Assembly: GCA_934167885.1 (NCBI GenBank)
Contig: CAKPMB010000006.1
Coordinates: 1 to 64,000, forward strand
Direction: 5' to 3'
Length of the DNA: 64,000 bases
DNA from: an uncultured Bacilli bacterium
Lineage (GTDB): Bacteria; Bacillota_I; Bacilli_A; RF39; UBA660
The notes under the pieces are model-generated. The model made no database searches. It saw nothing but the letters and a program-made list of their open reading frames with translations, and was not told the origin of the DNA. A program made the position numbers and the translations under genes. Shown piece by piece: positions 41,167-50,448 of the stretch. Numbering within the stretch: position 1 is the first letter of the stretch; the number at the start of each line of letters is the position of its first letter.

Positions 41167-43197
41167 TTAATTATTATAAACAATTAATTCATGCATAGCG
41201 CGCGTTATCGCTACATAGTATAAATAACGTTCTTCCTTGGTATATCGATTATTTGGATCATTATAAATAATGACACTATCAAATTCCAAACCCTTAGCAA
41301 GATATGAAGGAATGATAATTAAATTAGGATTATATGCCTTTTCATCATATGATAACATATTAGTAATATCAAAAGAATTTTTCAAAGATTCATACACTTT
41401 ATGACATTCATCATTATCTTTCGTAATAATACATGTCTTACGATATTTATTTTGAAGATAAGTAATATCATCTATTAAAGATTGCATTGAAGTAGTATCT
41501 TTTCTAAAAATAACAGGAGTTTCATCATTTTTACGAATACTAACAACATAATCAAGACCTAAAACCTGATTGGCAAATTCAATAATCGGGGCACTCGAAC
41601 GATATGTTTTAGTAAGTTGTAAATAATTGGCATCAGATAAAATAGTTTGCAGTTTTGCAAGTGATGTGTAATGGTAATATGGATTAATAGTTTGATTAAC
41701 ATCTCCTAATATTGTCCAAGAGGCTCTCTTAAATATTTTATTTAAAATAATATACTGTAATATACTATAATCTTGAGCTTCATCAACAACAATTTCCTTA
41801 ATTAAATTACTATATGGAAAACCTTGAATTAAACCTTTCATATATATAAACAAAAGTGAATCTTCATAATTTAAAACTTTTTTATTAACAAAAGCATTAA
41901 TTTCACTTTCACTTAAAAAACCATAGTTTTCTTTAAAAACATCGCTTAAATAAAAATTGTAATAAACTTTTTTATAATCCTTCTTAAAACTAATTATTTT
42001 ATATAAAATACTTTCAATTTTTCGCTTGTGCATACTTGATAAGGCATACTTATTAGCGATTAATTCGCTTATTTTAGTAATTCTTTCAAATATATATAAA
42101 TGATTATATCGCATTTTAAAAAGTTCATTTAAAACATCTTTATTTAGGCTTATTTCTAAGTATTTAAAGTCTTCTGTAAAAAATATACTGTTAACAAATT
42201 TATCAATATATGTTTCCATAACCTTAATAATTTCATTACTTTGTTTGTATTTTATTAAATCTTTATTACTATTTTTATCAGTATAATGTCTTGATATAAA
42301 AGATGTAAAATCTTCAATACTTTTATACTCTTTTATATAATCTTTGGCGAACTCACTAAAAGTTGTCTCACGTGTATTATCCTCACCTAACTCTGGTAAA
42401 ACATTAGAAATATATTGAGAGAATATATCATTAGGTGAAAATATTAAAACATTACTACTACTTAATGATGGCAGGCGATATAATAAATAAGCAATACGAT
42501 GAAGAGCTACGCTTGTCTTACCGCTTCCAGCGATACCTTGAACAATCAAATGTTTATCAGTTATATTACGAATTATCGTATTTTGTTCTTTTTGAATAGT
42601 ATTAACAATATTTTTCATTTTATCACTACTATTCTGTGATAAAGTCTCTTGTAAAACTTCGTCAGATATATTCATACTATTATCAAAAACATTTTTTAAT
42701 ACCCTATTCACTATTTTATATTGTCTCTTGCGTAATAATTCACACGCAACTTCACCTTCAGGTGATTGATATGAAACCTTGCCTATTTCACCATCATAAA
42801 AAAGATTTGCAATAGGACTTCGCCAATCATAAATTAAATGTTCTTCAAGTGAATCAACATTTTTGTTTAAATACGTTATTCCAATATATATTGGATACCT
42901 CTTTTCTAATAAAACATCAATCCGACCAAAATATGGATTATTTTTTATTCTATAAAGTTTTTGCAAATACTTTGCTTTTCGCTGAAAAGCACTCTCTTCC
43001 ATTTGACTAGATAGCATATTACTTCTTATTTCAATACTATCCATACTACCATTTTCTTTAAACATATACCGTTTAAAATCATTAATAGTAGCACTTTCAA
43101 CATCCAAATCACTACCTAAGTAAGTAATTGTTTCATCAATAACTTTAAAAACGTTATTTAAATAATCATTTTCTTCTTTTAAAACACTTGCTTCCAT
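41167..43197 (-). CDS. helD: HelD-type UvrD-like helicase, RNA polymerase recycling factor
   Basis: About 676 residues. N-terminal coiled-coil arm, the family signature YDWRSPIANLFYD, Walker A GIAGSGKTSVALHR, DEAQDYS, TILGDVNQTINP, KTYRSSAPI and C-terminal YYVAITRAMHEL. HelD proteins pull stalled RNA polymerase from DNA. Slightly shorter than Bacillus HelD (774), mainly in the middle. The second ATG is preferred since AGGAGGT lies four bases before it and only one before the first. Confidence 0.85.
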   Translation of the reverse strand: MEASVLKEENDYLNNVFKVIDETITYLGSDLDVESATINDFKRYMFKENGSMDSIEIRSNMLSSQMEESAFQRKAKYLQKLYRIKNNPYFGRIDVLLEKRYPIYIGITYLNKNVDSLEEHLIYDWRSPIANLFYDGEIGKVSYQSPEGEVACELLRKRQYKIVNRVLKNVFDNSMNISDEVLQETLSQNSSDKMKNIVNTIQKEQNTIIRNITDKHLIVQGIAGSGKTSVALHRIAYLLYRLPSLSSSNVLIFSPNDIFSQYISNVLPELGEDNTRETTFSEFAKDYIKEYKSIEDFTSFISRHYTDKNSNKDLIKYKQSNEIIKVMETYIDKFVNSIFFTEDFKYLEISLNKDVLNELFKMRYNHLYIFERITKISELIANKYALSSMHKRKIESILYKIISFKKDYKKVYYNFYLSDVFKENYGFLSESEINAFVNKKVLNYEDSLLFIYMKGLIQGFPYSNLIKEIVVDEAQDYSILQYIILNKIFKRASWTILGDVNQTINPYYHYTSLAKLQTILSDANYLQLTKTYRSSAPIIEFANQVLGLDYVVSIRKNDETPVIFRKDTTSMQSLIDDITYLQNKYRKTCIITKDNDECHKVYESLKNSFDITNMLSYDEKAYNPNLIIIPSYLAKGLEFDSVIIYNDPNNRYTKEERYLYYVAITRAMHELIVYNN

Positions 43198-43214
43198 CAT
43201 ACCTCCTTATACGC

Positions 43215-43239
43215 CAAAAAAGAGCAATTTCGTGCTCTT
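43215..43239 (-). terminator. Terminator of surface protein B gene
   Basis: Minus strand AAGAGCA, 6-base loop, TGCTCTT then Ts. Confidence 0.8.
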
Positions 43240-43311
43240 GTGCTTTTTAGAATAATTTTTGAAAACCGTAACGATTGTAACAAAATATCTTTTTCGTGTC
43301 AATCATATTTT

Positions 43312-45861
43312 CTACTTTAACCTTAATTGATAAGGACTATCCATTGTCCCATCACCGCATAAGATTAAAACATCAGGTCGAATATTAATAACCGCTCTAA
43401 GTCCTTGACGAGAATTAATTCGATAACTAGCCATAATTCCCTCTGGATAAACATCATTAACAAAACTAAAGGCATACGCCGAAGTCCAAAAAGATGGTGT
43501 CATGGTCCAAAAATAGCCATTCGTATGCAAATAATAATTCTCATTTTTAGCACTATAACTACCACCTGCTAGCATAACTTCATCCGCTGTTATCAAAGCA
43601 ACCGGATAAGTCAAATTGGCATTGCCATAATCACTCGTAATACTAAATCTATCACGAACATCACTACATTTCAAATTAGCAGTTTTAGTTTTATTTTGAT
43701 ATAACCTAGTATATGGAGAATACCGCGTATGTATATTTAATTTATACCCTGAATTATATGTCAAATCAGTTATGCTTCGATCACTACAGAAGGTATTATC
43801 AACAATATAATTGGTCACTAAATAGCCATTATTCTCTTTACCAATTATGTTATTTTCATACCAATTATCAAGTTGCATTTTAACATTACTTGATATTTCA
43901 TTTGTTCTTGTGCCATCTAAACTAGTTGAAGAGTATGAATAATACTGTGCCTTAATACTTGTTTCTGACACTAAACTATTTACTTTTATTAATACTTCAC
44001 ATGATCCAGTTGAACTTGTGTTACGACAGGTGTATGGATACGTTTTAAATTCATCCTTCATTTCACTAAAGGTGCCTTGCTTCATGTTACCTTTTAATTT
44101 ATACACTTCATTTGTTTTGTCAAATTCATAACCATCTGCAAAATAATATTTTGCAAGCGATGATATATCATTATATATGGTTTCATCACTTACTTGATAT
44201 TCAAAATTCTTACCATACATATATCCAACATACGTTGGATCTTGATAATGATTGTTATATTGATATGTTGTATTATTAATAGCGGTATTATTCGAAGTAG
44301 CATTTTTGGTTTCACCATTATAAATTAATCTAATACTACCGTCACCATTCGTTCTTATTATTTTAAAGTAGTATCCTCCAAAGTAGACATTATTATTTTG
44401 AACATCACCTCGGTAATAATAAACATCACCATAATCATCTTCGGTTTTGTATAAACCAACTTCAGACCTAATAGAACTTGCAATCTTATATTTTCTTTCG
44501 TCAGCTTTCTTGATAACATAATAATCATCACACATTTCAGTAGCTTTAACATTGTAGATAACATTTAGGTTACTATTTCCTCTATTTGTGCCACCACCCG
44601 TCCAATAACCTATATAATCATCACTTAAATAATCGGTTATAATTTCACCAGTTAATTTAAATGTTCCTGTCTTTTCATCAAATTCATATGTTTTAGAAAA
44701 ATAAAACTTTTGATTAGAAATTTTATAGGGATTAGAAACATCTTCAGACAACTGTTCAACATAGGTATAAGTTGGGGCAGTATCATTTAGGTTTGGTTCA
44801 CCTTTATTAGCAATATTAGTTTTTGCAACATCAACCGATTCGCTTAGACTATCACTTACTAATATACAATCAACTAATTTATTGAAACCATTATTTAGAC
44901 AGTAATTGTTTCCTTTTACTTCTACTCTTTTGATAAAACTTTGCTTTAATTCTTTGTTTTTGTATATTTCTAACAAAACATTGGTTTTACCATTTGCATC
45001 ATTATTAGGATGAACAAAGACTTGAATTTCAACTGTTTTGTTTTTAGTAAATAGATAGGTTAAATCTAGCGTATCACTCTTTTCTTCAACCGTATTTCCT
45101 TCACTATCTTTATAACTAAATTTGATATCACAATTGGTGCCACTTACTTTTAAATTCATGGTATCATTACTATCTTTGCCGATATCTTCTATGTTTATAA
45201 AATTACTTATCTTAGCAATGAAATAGGCTTTATTATTTTCAACATATGTATCACTGGTTTCCATTGATAAGGGCATGTTCATCGTTTCTAATCCGGCGTC
45301 TACATTGACTTTAAAGTTTAAATAACTATTCGCCCATTCTGTTGCTTTATAACTAGCATTAATGTCGGTATCGCTTATTGTGGTTTCTTCATCTACCCAG
45401 AATCTTAATGTATAATTCTTGGTTGTTTCAGTATAAGTCTTCGCCTCTATCTTGTCTACATATATTCTTCGATTATTAAAATCACTATATCTTATACCAT
45501 CTATTAAGACTTTGCCATCACATTCTAGGTATATCATAATGTATTTAGCATCTATTCTAATCTTATTACTTATCTCTTCACCATAATTTAAAGTAATACC
45601 ATAATAAATATCTTTATCACTCGTATTCTTGCTTAATACTTTAAAATTTATAGTATTATCATCTCTTTTTAAAGCCTCTTCTTTCGTTTCTGGGAATATC
45701 CCACTTATATGAACTTCATTATCTTCTAAATAATTTAAATAAATTTCCCCATTTAAAAGATTCTGCATACCACTATACTTTTGATAAGTATAAAAAGCAT
45801 AGCTTCCGCCTAATAATAAGACTAGGCCTAATACCATTAATATATTCTTCCTAGTCTTCAT
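43312..45861 (-). CDS. Surface protein B, exported, with C-terminal lectin/FGE-like domain
   Basis: 849 residues from ATG 45861. N-terminal signal or anchor (MKTRKNILMVLGLVLLLGGS then YAFYTYQK), a camelysin/TasA-like beta region, middle repeats with the sense of YEFDEKTGTFKLTGE and YEFDKTNEVYKLKGN, and a C-terminal domain with ITADEVMLAGG, GYFWTMTPS, GLRAVINIRPD and GDGTMDSPY, as in the DUF6273 or formylglycine-enzyme-like domains of many gut Firmicutes surface proteins. Paralogous to protein A at 1-374. An in-frame TTG at 45885 is rejected because it lies inside the leader hairpin. Expression probably depends on the shared leader upstream. Confidence 0.82.
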   Translation of the reverse strand: MKTRKNILMVLGLVLLLGGSYAFYTYQKYSGMQNLLNGEIYLNYLEDNEVHISGIFPETKEEALKRDDNTINFKVLSKNTSDKDIYYGITLNYGEEISNKIRIDAKYIMIYLECDGKVLIDGIRYSDFNNRRIYVDKIEAKTYTETTKNYTLRFWVDEETTISDTDINASYKATEWANSYLNFKVNVDAGLETMNMPLSMETSDTYVENNKAYFIAKISNFINIEDIGKDSNDTMNLKVSGTNCDIKFSYKDSEGNTVEEKSDTLDLTYLFTKNKTVEIQVFVHPNNDANGKTNVLLEIYKNKELKQSFIKRVEVKGNNYCLNNGFNKLVDCILVSDSLSESVDVAKTNIANKGEPNLNDTAPTYTYVEQLSEDVSNPYKISNQKFYFSKTYEFDEKTGTFKLTGEIITDYLSDDYIGYWTGGGTNRGNSNLNVIYNVKATEMCDDYYVIKKADERKYKIASSIRSEVGLYKTEDDYGDVYYYRGDVQNNNVYFGGYYFKIIRTNGDGSIRLIYNGETKNATSNNTAINNTTYQYNNHYQDPTYVGYMYGKNFEYQVSDETIYNDISSLAKYYFADGYEFDKTNEVYKLKGNMKQGTFSEMKDEFKTYPYTCRNTSSTGSCEVLIKVNSLVSETSIKAQYYSYSSTSLDGTRTNEISSNVKMQLDNWYENNIIGKENNGYLVTNYIVDNTFCSDRSITDLTYNSGYKLNIHTRYSPYTRLYQNKTKTANLKCSDVRDRFSITSDYGNANLTYPVALITADEVMLAGGSYSAKNENYYLHTNGYFWTMTPSFWTSAYAFSFVNDVYPEGIMASYRINSRQGLRAVINIRPDVLILCGDGTMDSPYQLRLK

Positions 45862-46034
45862 ATTGAACACCACATAAAAGAACAAGACTTAATCTTGTTC
45901 TACCCTGTTTATACTCTAAATTAGGTTTGTTACTTAATAAAGTAACCCCCCCCCATATTGACACTATTTGACACATTTATTTTGATACTATTTAACACTT
46001 TCATCATATCCTTTTACTTTATTTTTCTAATATC
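45862..46034 (-). repeat. Leader copy B: long 5' UTR with G9 tract, hairpins and leader reading frame
   Basis: Homologous to 375-547. It holds the G9 tract (45946-45954), a perfect 7-bp hairpin at 45929-45946 (GTTACTT/AAGTAAC) and a perfect 9-bp hairpin at 45879-45901 (AGAACAAGA/TCTTGTTCT) just before the weak RBS (GTGGTG). A leader ORF starts at ATG 46004 with AAAGGA upstream (MKVLNSIKINVSNSVN) and enters the G tract in frame. With nine Gs it stops after 24 codons. With eight it would continue (GVTLLSNKPNLE, then LSLVLLCGVQYED) for about 50 codons and stop a few bases inside the surface gene. Confidence 0.8.
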
Positions 46035-46063
46035 ATTTTATCAAAAATTATTACGATATTCAA
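46035..46063 (-). promoter_or_regulatory. Sigma-A promoter of leader B
   Basis: Minus strand TTGAAT (46058-46063), 17 bp, TAAAAT (46035-46040) with TG one base before it. Confidence 0.75.
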
Positions 46064-46100
46064 TTATTTTTTGCATTTAACGAAAGGACAAGGTTATATA

Positions 46101-46604
46101 TTAATCTCTAACTTTTTTTCTTAAGATTATTAGTGATTCACTACTTGATAAATTAGAAATCCAACATTCTTCAGTTGGTTTTCTCAAATTTTCACTTACA
46201 GTTTCCTTGTAATACGTTGAATTTTGAGCTTCTTGCATATCTATAATATAAAATTCATTGCCATTTTGCATAATATCAATAGACCATTGACCTGATAAAT
46301 TACACTTTCTAATTATTTCTTTTAAATGATGGCATACTTTATAACAATATTCATTAACAATATCTAAAGTTATTTTATTAATTGTATCATAACCTAAACA
46401 TATTAATTGCGAAAGAAGCATTGGCACTTTAATAATCGTTGTTTTGGGTATTTTAAAAAATGCTTCATCTCTTATTTCATTCACTATTTCATGAAACCAA
46501 TATCCCATAGAACTCCTATTTTTACTAGACATTAAATAAATAATTTCATCTAAATCCAATAAATTTAAGCTTTGTCTAAATCTATTATAATCTACATATT
46601 TAAT
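46101..46604 (-). pseudogene. Remnant of an ATP-grasp protein (C-terminal part)
   Basis: An open frame of about 167 codons follows a TAG at 46605-46607 and has no ATG or RBS at its 5' end (first usable start is a TTG at 46559). The C-terminal part reads WSIDIMQNGNEFYIIDMQEA followed by QNSTYY, the metal and nucleotide site of ATP-grasp enzymes (D, then IDM, then N). The N-terminal ATP-binding lobes are missing. It sits next to leader B, suggesting a rearranged spot. It could still be a short expressed protein, but I call it a remnant. Confidence 0.55.
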
Positions 46605-46712
46605 CTAATTTTTTATCATTTCTATTAAAATTTTTCTAAAAAGCTTAAATTCACCATATTTTTTTCTTCATTTAACATATTATACTAAATTATTTAAAAG
46701 GATTAATTAACT

Positions 46713-46758
46713 AAAAAATATAGGATACAATTTTATTCTAAAGTTTCCTATATTTTTT
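46713..46758 (-). terminator. Terminator of the CotD-like gene
   Basis: 13-bp stem AAAAAATATAGGA with TCCTATATTTTTT and a T tail on the minus strand. Confidence 0.8.
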
Positions 46759-46780
46759 GAATATTATTTATTTTTACCAA

Positions 46781-47119
46781 TTAGTTACGGAAATTGCAGC
46801 ATGAACCAGTATTTTCATTACTTACTACATTCTCTTCGCAGCAAGAATATTCTGGTCTATAAGTGTGACGATATACATGATGATTAATTATTTTTGTTCT
46901 AATTGGACAAACATGTGGCACCTCATGAACAAAAGTGCGGTGAACACAACGTTCTTGAACTTGTTCAACAATTGGACTATTCATAGTTTGATTAGCCATA
47001 TTTGGCATGACATTTTGATTATTGATATTATAATCAACATTATTTTCCATATTTTCGGCGAAGAAGTTATTATTAATATCTATATTATTATCTCTTTCAT
47101 AACATCTTTCTTGAAACAT
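46781..47119 (-). CDS. CotD-like spore coat protein
   Basis: 112 residues, Asn-rich N-terminus, His/Cys-rich C-terminus: NSPIVEQVQERCVHRTFVHE, then VPHVCPIRTKIINHHVYRH and a YSCCEE/SCCNFRN end. The SPIV, VPHxxP and paired-Cys pattern matches the CotD family of inner coat proteins. RBS AGGAGG before ATG 47119. A mother-cell type -10 (CATATTATA) lies upstream, so late sporulation expression is likely. Own terminator, single gene. Confidence 0.7.
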   Translation of the reverse strand: MFQERCYERDNNIDINNNFFAENMENNVDYNINNQNVMPNMANQTMNSPIVEQVQERCVHRTFVHEVPHVCPIRTKIINHHVYRHTYRPEYSCCEENVVSNENTGSCCNFRN

Positions 47120-47138
47120 AAAAACCTCCTATCTAATT

Positions 47139-47170
47139 TATAATATGAGTTTTTTACGTTAACAAATATT
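47139..47170 (-). promoter_or_regulatory. Possible sigma-E/sigma-K promoter of the CotD-like gene
   Basis: Minus strand CATATTATA (47139-47147) fits the CATANNNTA -10 of mother-cell sigma factors, with AATATTT (47164-47170) about 16 bp upstream. No good sigma-A pair is seen. Moderate support. Confidence 0.45.
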
Positions 47171-47187
47171 GTAATAGCCTAATTATT

Positions 47188-48495
47188 TTAATGTGTTTGC
47201 TTTAACAAAGTTATAGCTTCATCAAGGGTTATTGTCTTTTGAGAACCTTCATTCATATTTTTGATAGTAACTAAATTATTTGATACTTCATCGGCTCCTA
47301 AAATAATAACATATGGGCATTTAATACGATCAGCATATTTAAATTTTTGTTTTATACCTTTATTTAAATAGTATATTTCGGTTTTGATATCTTCTTCTCT
47401 TAATCTTTTTGCTACTTCCAAACTATAGGTAATATCTTCATCCATAGGGATTATAAGAACATCGATAGCTTGAGCATCAGATGGCTTAATAATTTCATTA
47501 TCCAACAGTTGTGAGAATAAACGTGTTAAGCCAATAGAGATTCCAACACCTGGTAATTTTTTATCAGTATAATAAGCAGCTAAATCATCATAACGACCAC
47601 CTGAACATACACTACCAATTTCTTTATGATCAACTAAAACCGTTTCATAAATGGTTCCTGTATAATAGTCCAAACCTCTGGCGATAGTTAAGTCGATCTT
47701 AAAATATTTTTCATCAATAACTTTTTGTAAATAATTAATGACATATCTAATTTCTGATAAACCTTTCTTATATTCTTCATTAGATATATTTTTCTTTTCT
47801 AACTCATCTAGCATTTCATTATTTGTGCCAGTTATACTCATAAAATCTAACAAATATTCAATTTTTTCATTTTCTATATTCAATGCTTGTAGTTCTTTAA
47901 TAACATTCAAACGACCTATTTTTTCCATTTTATCAATAATTCTTAAACATTCAGTTGGGGATGGTAGCTCTAAATAACTAAATAAACCATTTAAAATTTT
48001 GCGATTATTAATTCTAATTACAAAATCGCCAATATTTAATTTTCTAAAAATTTCATATATAATGGTAGGAATTTCAGCATCATAAGCGATAGGTAATTCC
48101 TCATTACCAACAACATCGATATCGCATTGATAAAACTCACGGTATCTTCCTTTTTGTGGTCTTTCACCTCTAAATACCTTGCCAATTTGATATCTTTTAA
48201 AAGGAAAAATTAATTCATTATATCTTTTAGCAACATACTTTGCAAGAGGGACAGTTAAATCAAAACGTAATGATAAATCATTATCTCCCTTCATAAAACG
48301 ATATATTTGTTTTTCAGTTTCCCCACCGGCTTTAGCTAATAAAACCTCACTATACTCAATTACTGGCGTATCAAGAGGTAAAAAGCCATATTTCTTATAT
48401 GTATCTTCAATAATACTTTTCATCTTATTAAATAAAACTTGCTCATTAGGCATAAGTTCCATAAATCCTTGTAAACTTCTTGGTTCAACTTTCAT
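47188..48495 (-). CDS. hisS: Histidyl-tRNA synthetase
   Basis: 435 residues. Class II motif 2 (KVFRGERPQKGRYREFYQCD), the HisRS-specific RGLDYYTGTIYE and SVCSGGRYDDL, motif 3 PGVGISIGLTRL, and a C-terminal anticodon-binding domain. Charges tRNA-His. The 55-base leader is too short for a T-box. Confidence 0.97.
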   Translation of the reverse strand: MKVEPRSLQGFMELMPNEQVLFNKMKSIIEDTYKKYGFLPLDTPVIEYSEVLLAKAGGETEKQIYRFMKGDNDLSLRFDLTVPLAKYVAKRYNELIFPFKRYQIGKVFRGERPQKGRYREFYQCDIDVVGNEELPIAYDAEIPTIIYEIFRKLNIGDFVIRINNRKILNGLFSYLELPSPTECLRIIDKMEKIGRLNVIKELQALNIENEKIEYLLDFMSITGTNNEMLDELEKKNISNEEYKKGLSEIRYVINYLQKVIDEKYFKIDLTIARGLDYYTGTIYETVLVDHKEIGSVCSGGRYDDLAAYYTDKKLPGVGISIGLTRLFSQLLDNEIIKPSDAQAIDVLIIPMDEDITYSLEVAKRLREEDIKTEIYYLNKGIKQKFKYADRIKCPYVIILGADEVSNNLVTIKNMNEGSQKTITLDEAITLLKQTH

Positions 48496-48519
48496 ACAAA
48501 TTCCTCACTTCTTGCTAAT

Positions 48520-48548
48520 ATTATACAATAAAGAACATACTGACGCAA
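48520..48548 (-). promoter_or_regulatory. Promoter of hisS
   Basis: Minus strand TTGCGT (48543-48548), 17 bp, TATAAT (48520-48525). Confidence 0.75.
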
Positions 48549-48550
48549 TA

Positions 48551-49765
48551 TTATTTAAAGTAGATAACTTCAAAGGTTGTCCCCAAATCTACAATACTTC
48601 GCACATTTATTTCGCCACCATCTTTAGAAATTATGGCCTTGGCTAGAGATAACCCAATCCCTACACTATCACTTTTAGCATTTTTACCTTTATAAAACCG
48701 TTTAAAAATATTAGGTAAATCTTCTTTTGATATTCCCATTCCCTCATCTTCAATCATTATTTTGGTATATAGTTTATTGTCTTCTAAAGTTATGTTGATC
48801 TTGCCAAATTCACGAGTATATTCCAAGCAATTTTTAATAATATTAGAAAAAGCTTCTATTTGCCATTTTCTATCACATTTTATAAAGTATTGATCCTTAC
48901 ATTCAAATAATATTTGCACATGTTTTTCATTTGATAATTTTCCTACCTTCGCAATACTTTCATTTAAAATATCGTTAATTGAATTTATTTTGTCATCAAA
49001 TTCAATAACATTAGCATCAAACTTAGATAATTTTAAGATATTGTAAACTAAAAAATTAATACTATCTATTTCTTTTATAATATCTTGAATAAATTCTTTA
49101 CGAATATTAATGTCCATATTATCATCATTTAAAATATTATCAAGCATGATGCTAATAGATGTTAATGGTGTTTTCAATTGATGTGAAATATTTTGTAATG
49201 ACTCTTTTAAATTAATTTTATCTCTTTGTGATATTTCAGCCTTTTCTTTTAACATTATCGTTATCTTTAATATTTCATTTTTTAAAATGGATAACTCGCC
49301 TTCTTCGTTAGTATCAATCTCTAGACTATAATTATGATTATTAATTGCTTCTAAATACTTTATTATCTCGCTGATTTCTCTATCTTTTTGATGATTAAAA
49401 AGAATCATTAACAAAAGAACAATTAATGATACACTAAAAATTCCTAGAACATTTACTAAAATTATTTTATTTTTAATAATATTTTGATTATTGTTTATAT
49501 CATCTTTTAGTAAGTCTATACCATATTCTCTTAAAAAATCCTGACTGTCTTTTTGGGCATTAATTACTTCAATTAGTTCGTCTTTAGTTATATTATCGTA
49601 TTTTGATAAAACATCGCCTATAATATTATTAATCATCGTATTATAATTTAGACGATATTTTCTAATTTCATAAATATTGAACGCTAAATTAACAATTAAA
49701 CTTATTATAACAATTGCCAAAATTATTAACACGTATTTTTTTAATTTTTTATCATTCTTCATCAT
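48551..49765 (-). CDS. Sensor histidine kinase
   Basis: 404 residues. Two membrane helices (about 10-30 and 93-117) flank an extracellular region of about 60 residues. Then a linker, H-box NISHQLKTPLTSI, N-box IIKNCLEY, G1 EDEGMGISKEDLPNIF and G2 GIGLSLAKAI. Not the two-helix loopless BceS type. Start overlaps the regulator end by 14 bases. Likely senses an envelope signal linked to the ABC transporter upstream. Confidence 0.9.
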   Translation of the reverse strand: MMKNDKKLKKYVLIILAIVIISLIVNLAFNIYEIRKYRLNYNTMINNIIGDVLSKYDNITKDELIEVINAQKDSQDFLREYGIDLLKDDINNNQNIIKNKIILVNVLGIFSVSLIVLLLMILFNHQKDREISEIIKYLEAINNHNYSLEIDTNEEGELSILKNEILKITIMLKEKAEISQRDKINLKESLQNISHQLKTPLTSISIMLDNILNDDNMDINIRKEFIQDIIKEIDSINFLVYNILKLSKFDANVIEFDDKINSINDILNESIAKVGKLSNEKHVQILFECKDQYFIKCDRKWQIEAFSNIIKNCLEYTREFGKINITLEDNKLYTKIMIEDEGMGISKEDLPNIFKRFYKGKNAKSDSVGIGLSLAKAIISKDGGEINVRSIVDLGTTFEVIYFK

Positions 49766-50399
49766 TTACCTTATACCCAATTCCTTTAACCGTCACGATT
49801 ATATCATCTCCTATTTTATTTCTTAATCTTTTTAAATACACTGTAATAGTATTATCATAGACATCATTACCGGTTAATTCATATATTTTATTAATTAACA
49901 TATCCCTGGTAATAATATTTTTCTTATTAGTAAAAAACATTGTTAATATATTTAATTCAACATATGTCAAATTAATAGGTTTTCCTTTTTTGTAAGCTAC
50001 CATCTTATCAAGGTCTAGCAAAACATCGCGCACTTTAATGCGTTTATCAAGATTTATATCATTTAATTGTTTCTTAATTCTAGCTAATAACTCTTTCATT
50101 TTAAATGGTTTAGTTAAATAATCATCCGCTCCAGCTTCAAAAGCATCCACAAGTTTTTCTTCGTCTAATATGGCTGTTAAAAAAATAGTTTTAGTTTTTG
50201 GCAAATAATTTTTATAAAAATCAAAACCATTACCATCAGGTAGCATAATATCCAAAATACAAAGATCAATAACATTCTCGTTTATTATCTTTATGGCTTC
50301 CTTAATATTTTTTGCTAATAAGACTTGGTAATTATTCTGCTTTAGAGCATATAAAAGGCCTTTTGATATATATTCATTATCTTCAACTAGTAATAACAT
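49752..50399 (-). CDS. OmpR-family response regulator
   Basis: 215 residues. Receiver with phospho-acceptor Asp50 in LCILDIMLPDGNGFD, conserved Thr and Lys (KPFK), and a C-terminal winged helix (TYVELNILTMFF to TVYLKRLRNKIGD to GIGYKV). A -10 TATAAT at 50414-50419 lies behind the permease terminator, so the pair can also be transcribed on its own. The direct repeat at 53637-53655 is a candidate target. Confidence 0.92.
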   Translation of the reverse strand: MLLLVEDNEYISKGLLYALKQNNYQVLLAKNIKEAIKIINENVIDLCILDIMLPDGNGFDFYKNYLPKTKTIFLTAILDEEKLVDAFEAGADDYLTKPFKMKELLARIKKQLNDINLDKRIKVRDVLLDLDKMVAYKKGKPINLTYVELNILTMFFTNKKNIITRDMLINKIYELTGNDVYDNTITVYLKRLRNKIGDDIIVTVKGIGYKVNDEE

Positions 50400-50421
50400 A
50401 ATACCTCCTTCAAATTATAGC

Positions 50422-50448
50422 AAAAAGTGATTTAAGAATAAACCACTT
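50422..50448 (-). terminator. Terminator of the ABC transporter genes
   Basis: Minus strand AAGTGGTTTA, loop, TAAATCACTT (one G-U) followed by Ts; overlaps the permease stop. Confidence 0.7.

Noticed and set aside
43312..45885. TTG at 45885 as start of surface protein B
   Set aside because: It lies within the second leader hairpin, and the homologous copy A starts at the MKT ATG.
46560..46780. tRNA or small RNA gene
   Set aside because: No cloverleaf, CCA end or conserved core; the only clear structure is the CotD-like gene terminator. No tRNA or rRNA pattern was found elsewhere in the window.
48496..48550. T-box leader before hisS
   Set aside because: Only 55 bases with a plain promoter inside; no room for a specifier stem or antiterminator.
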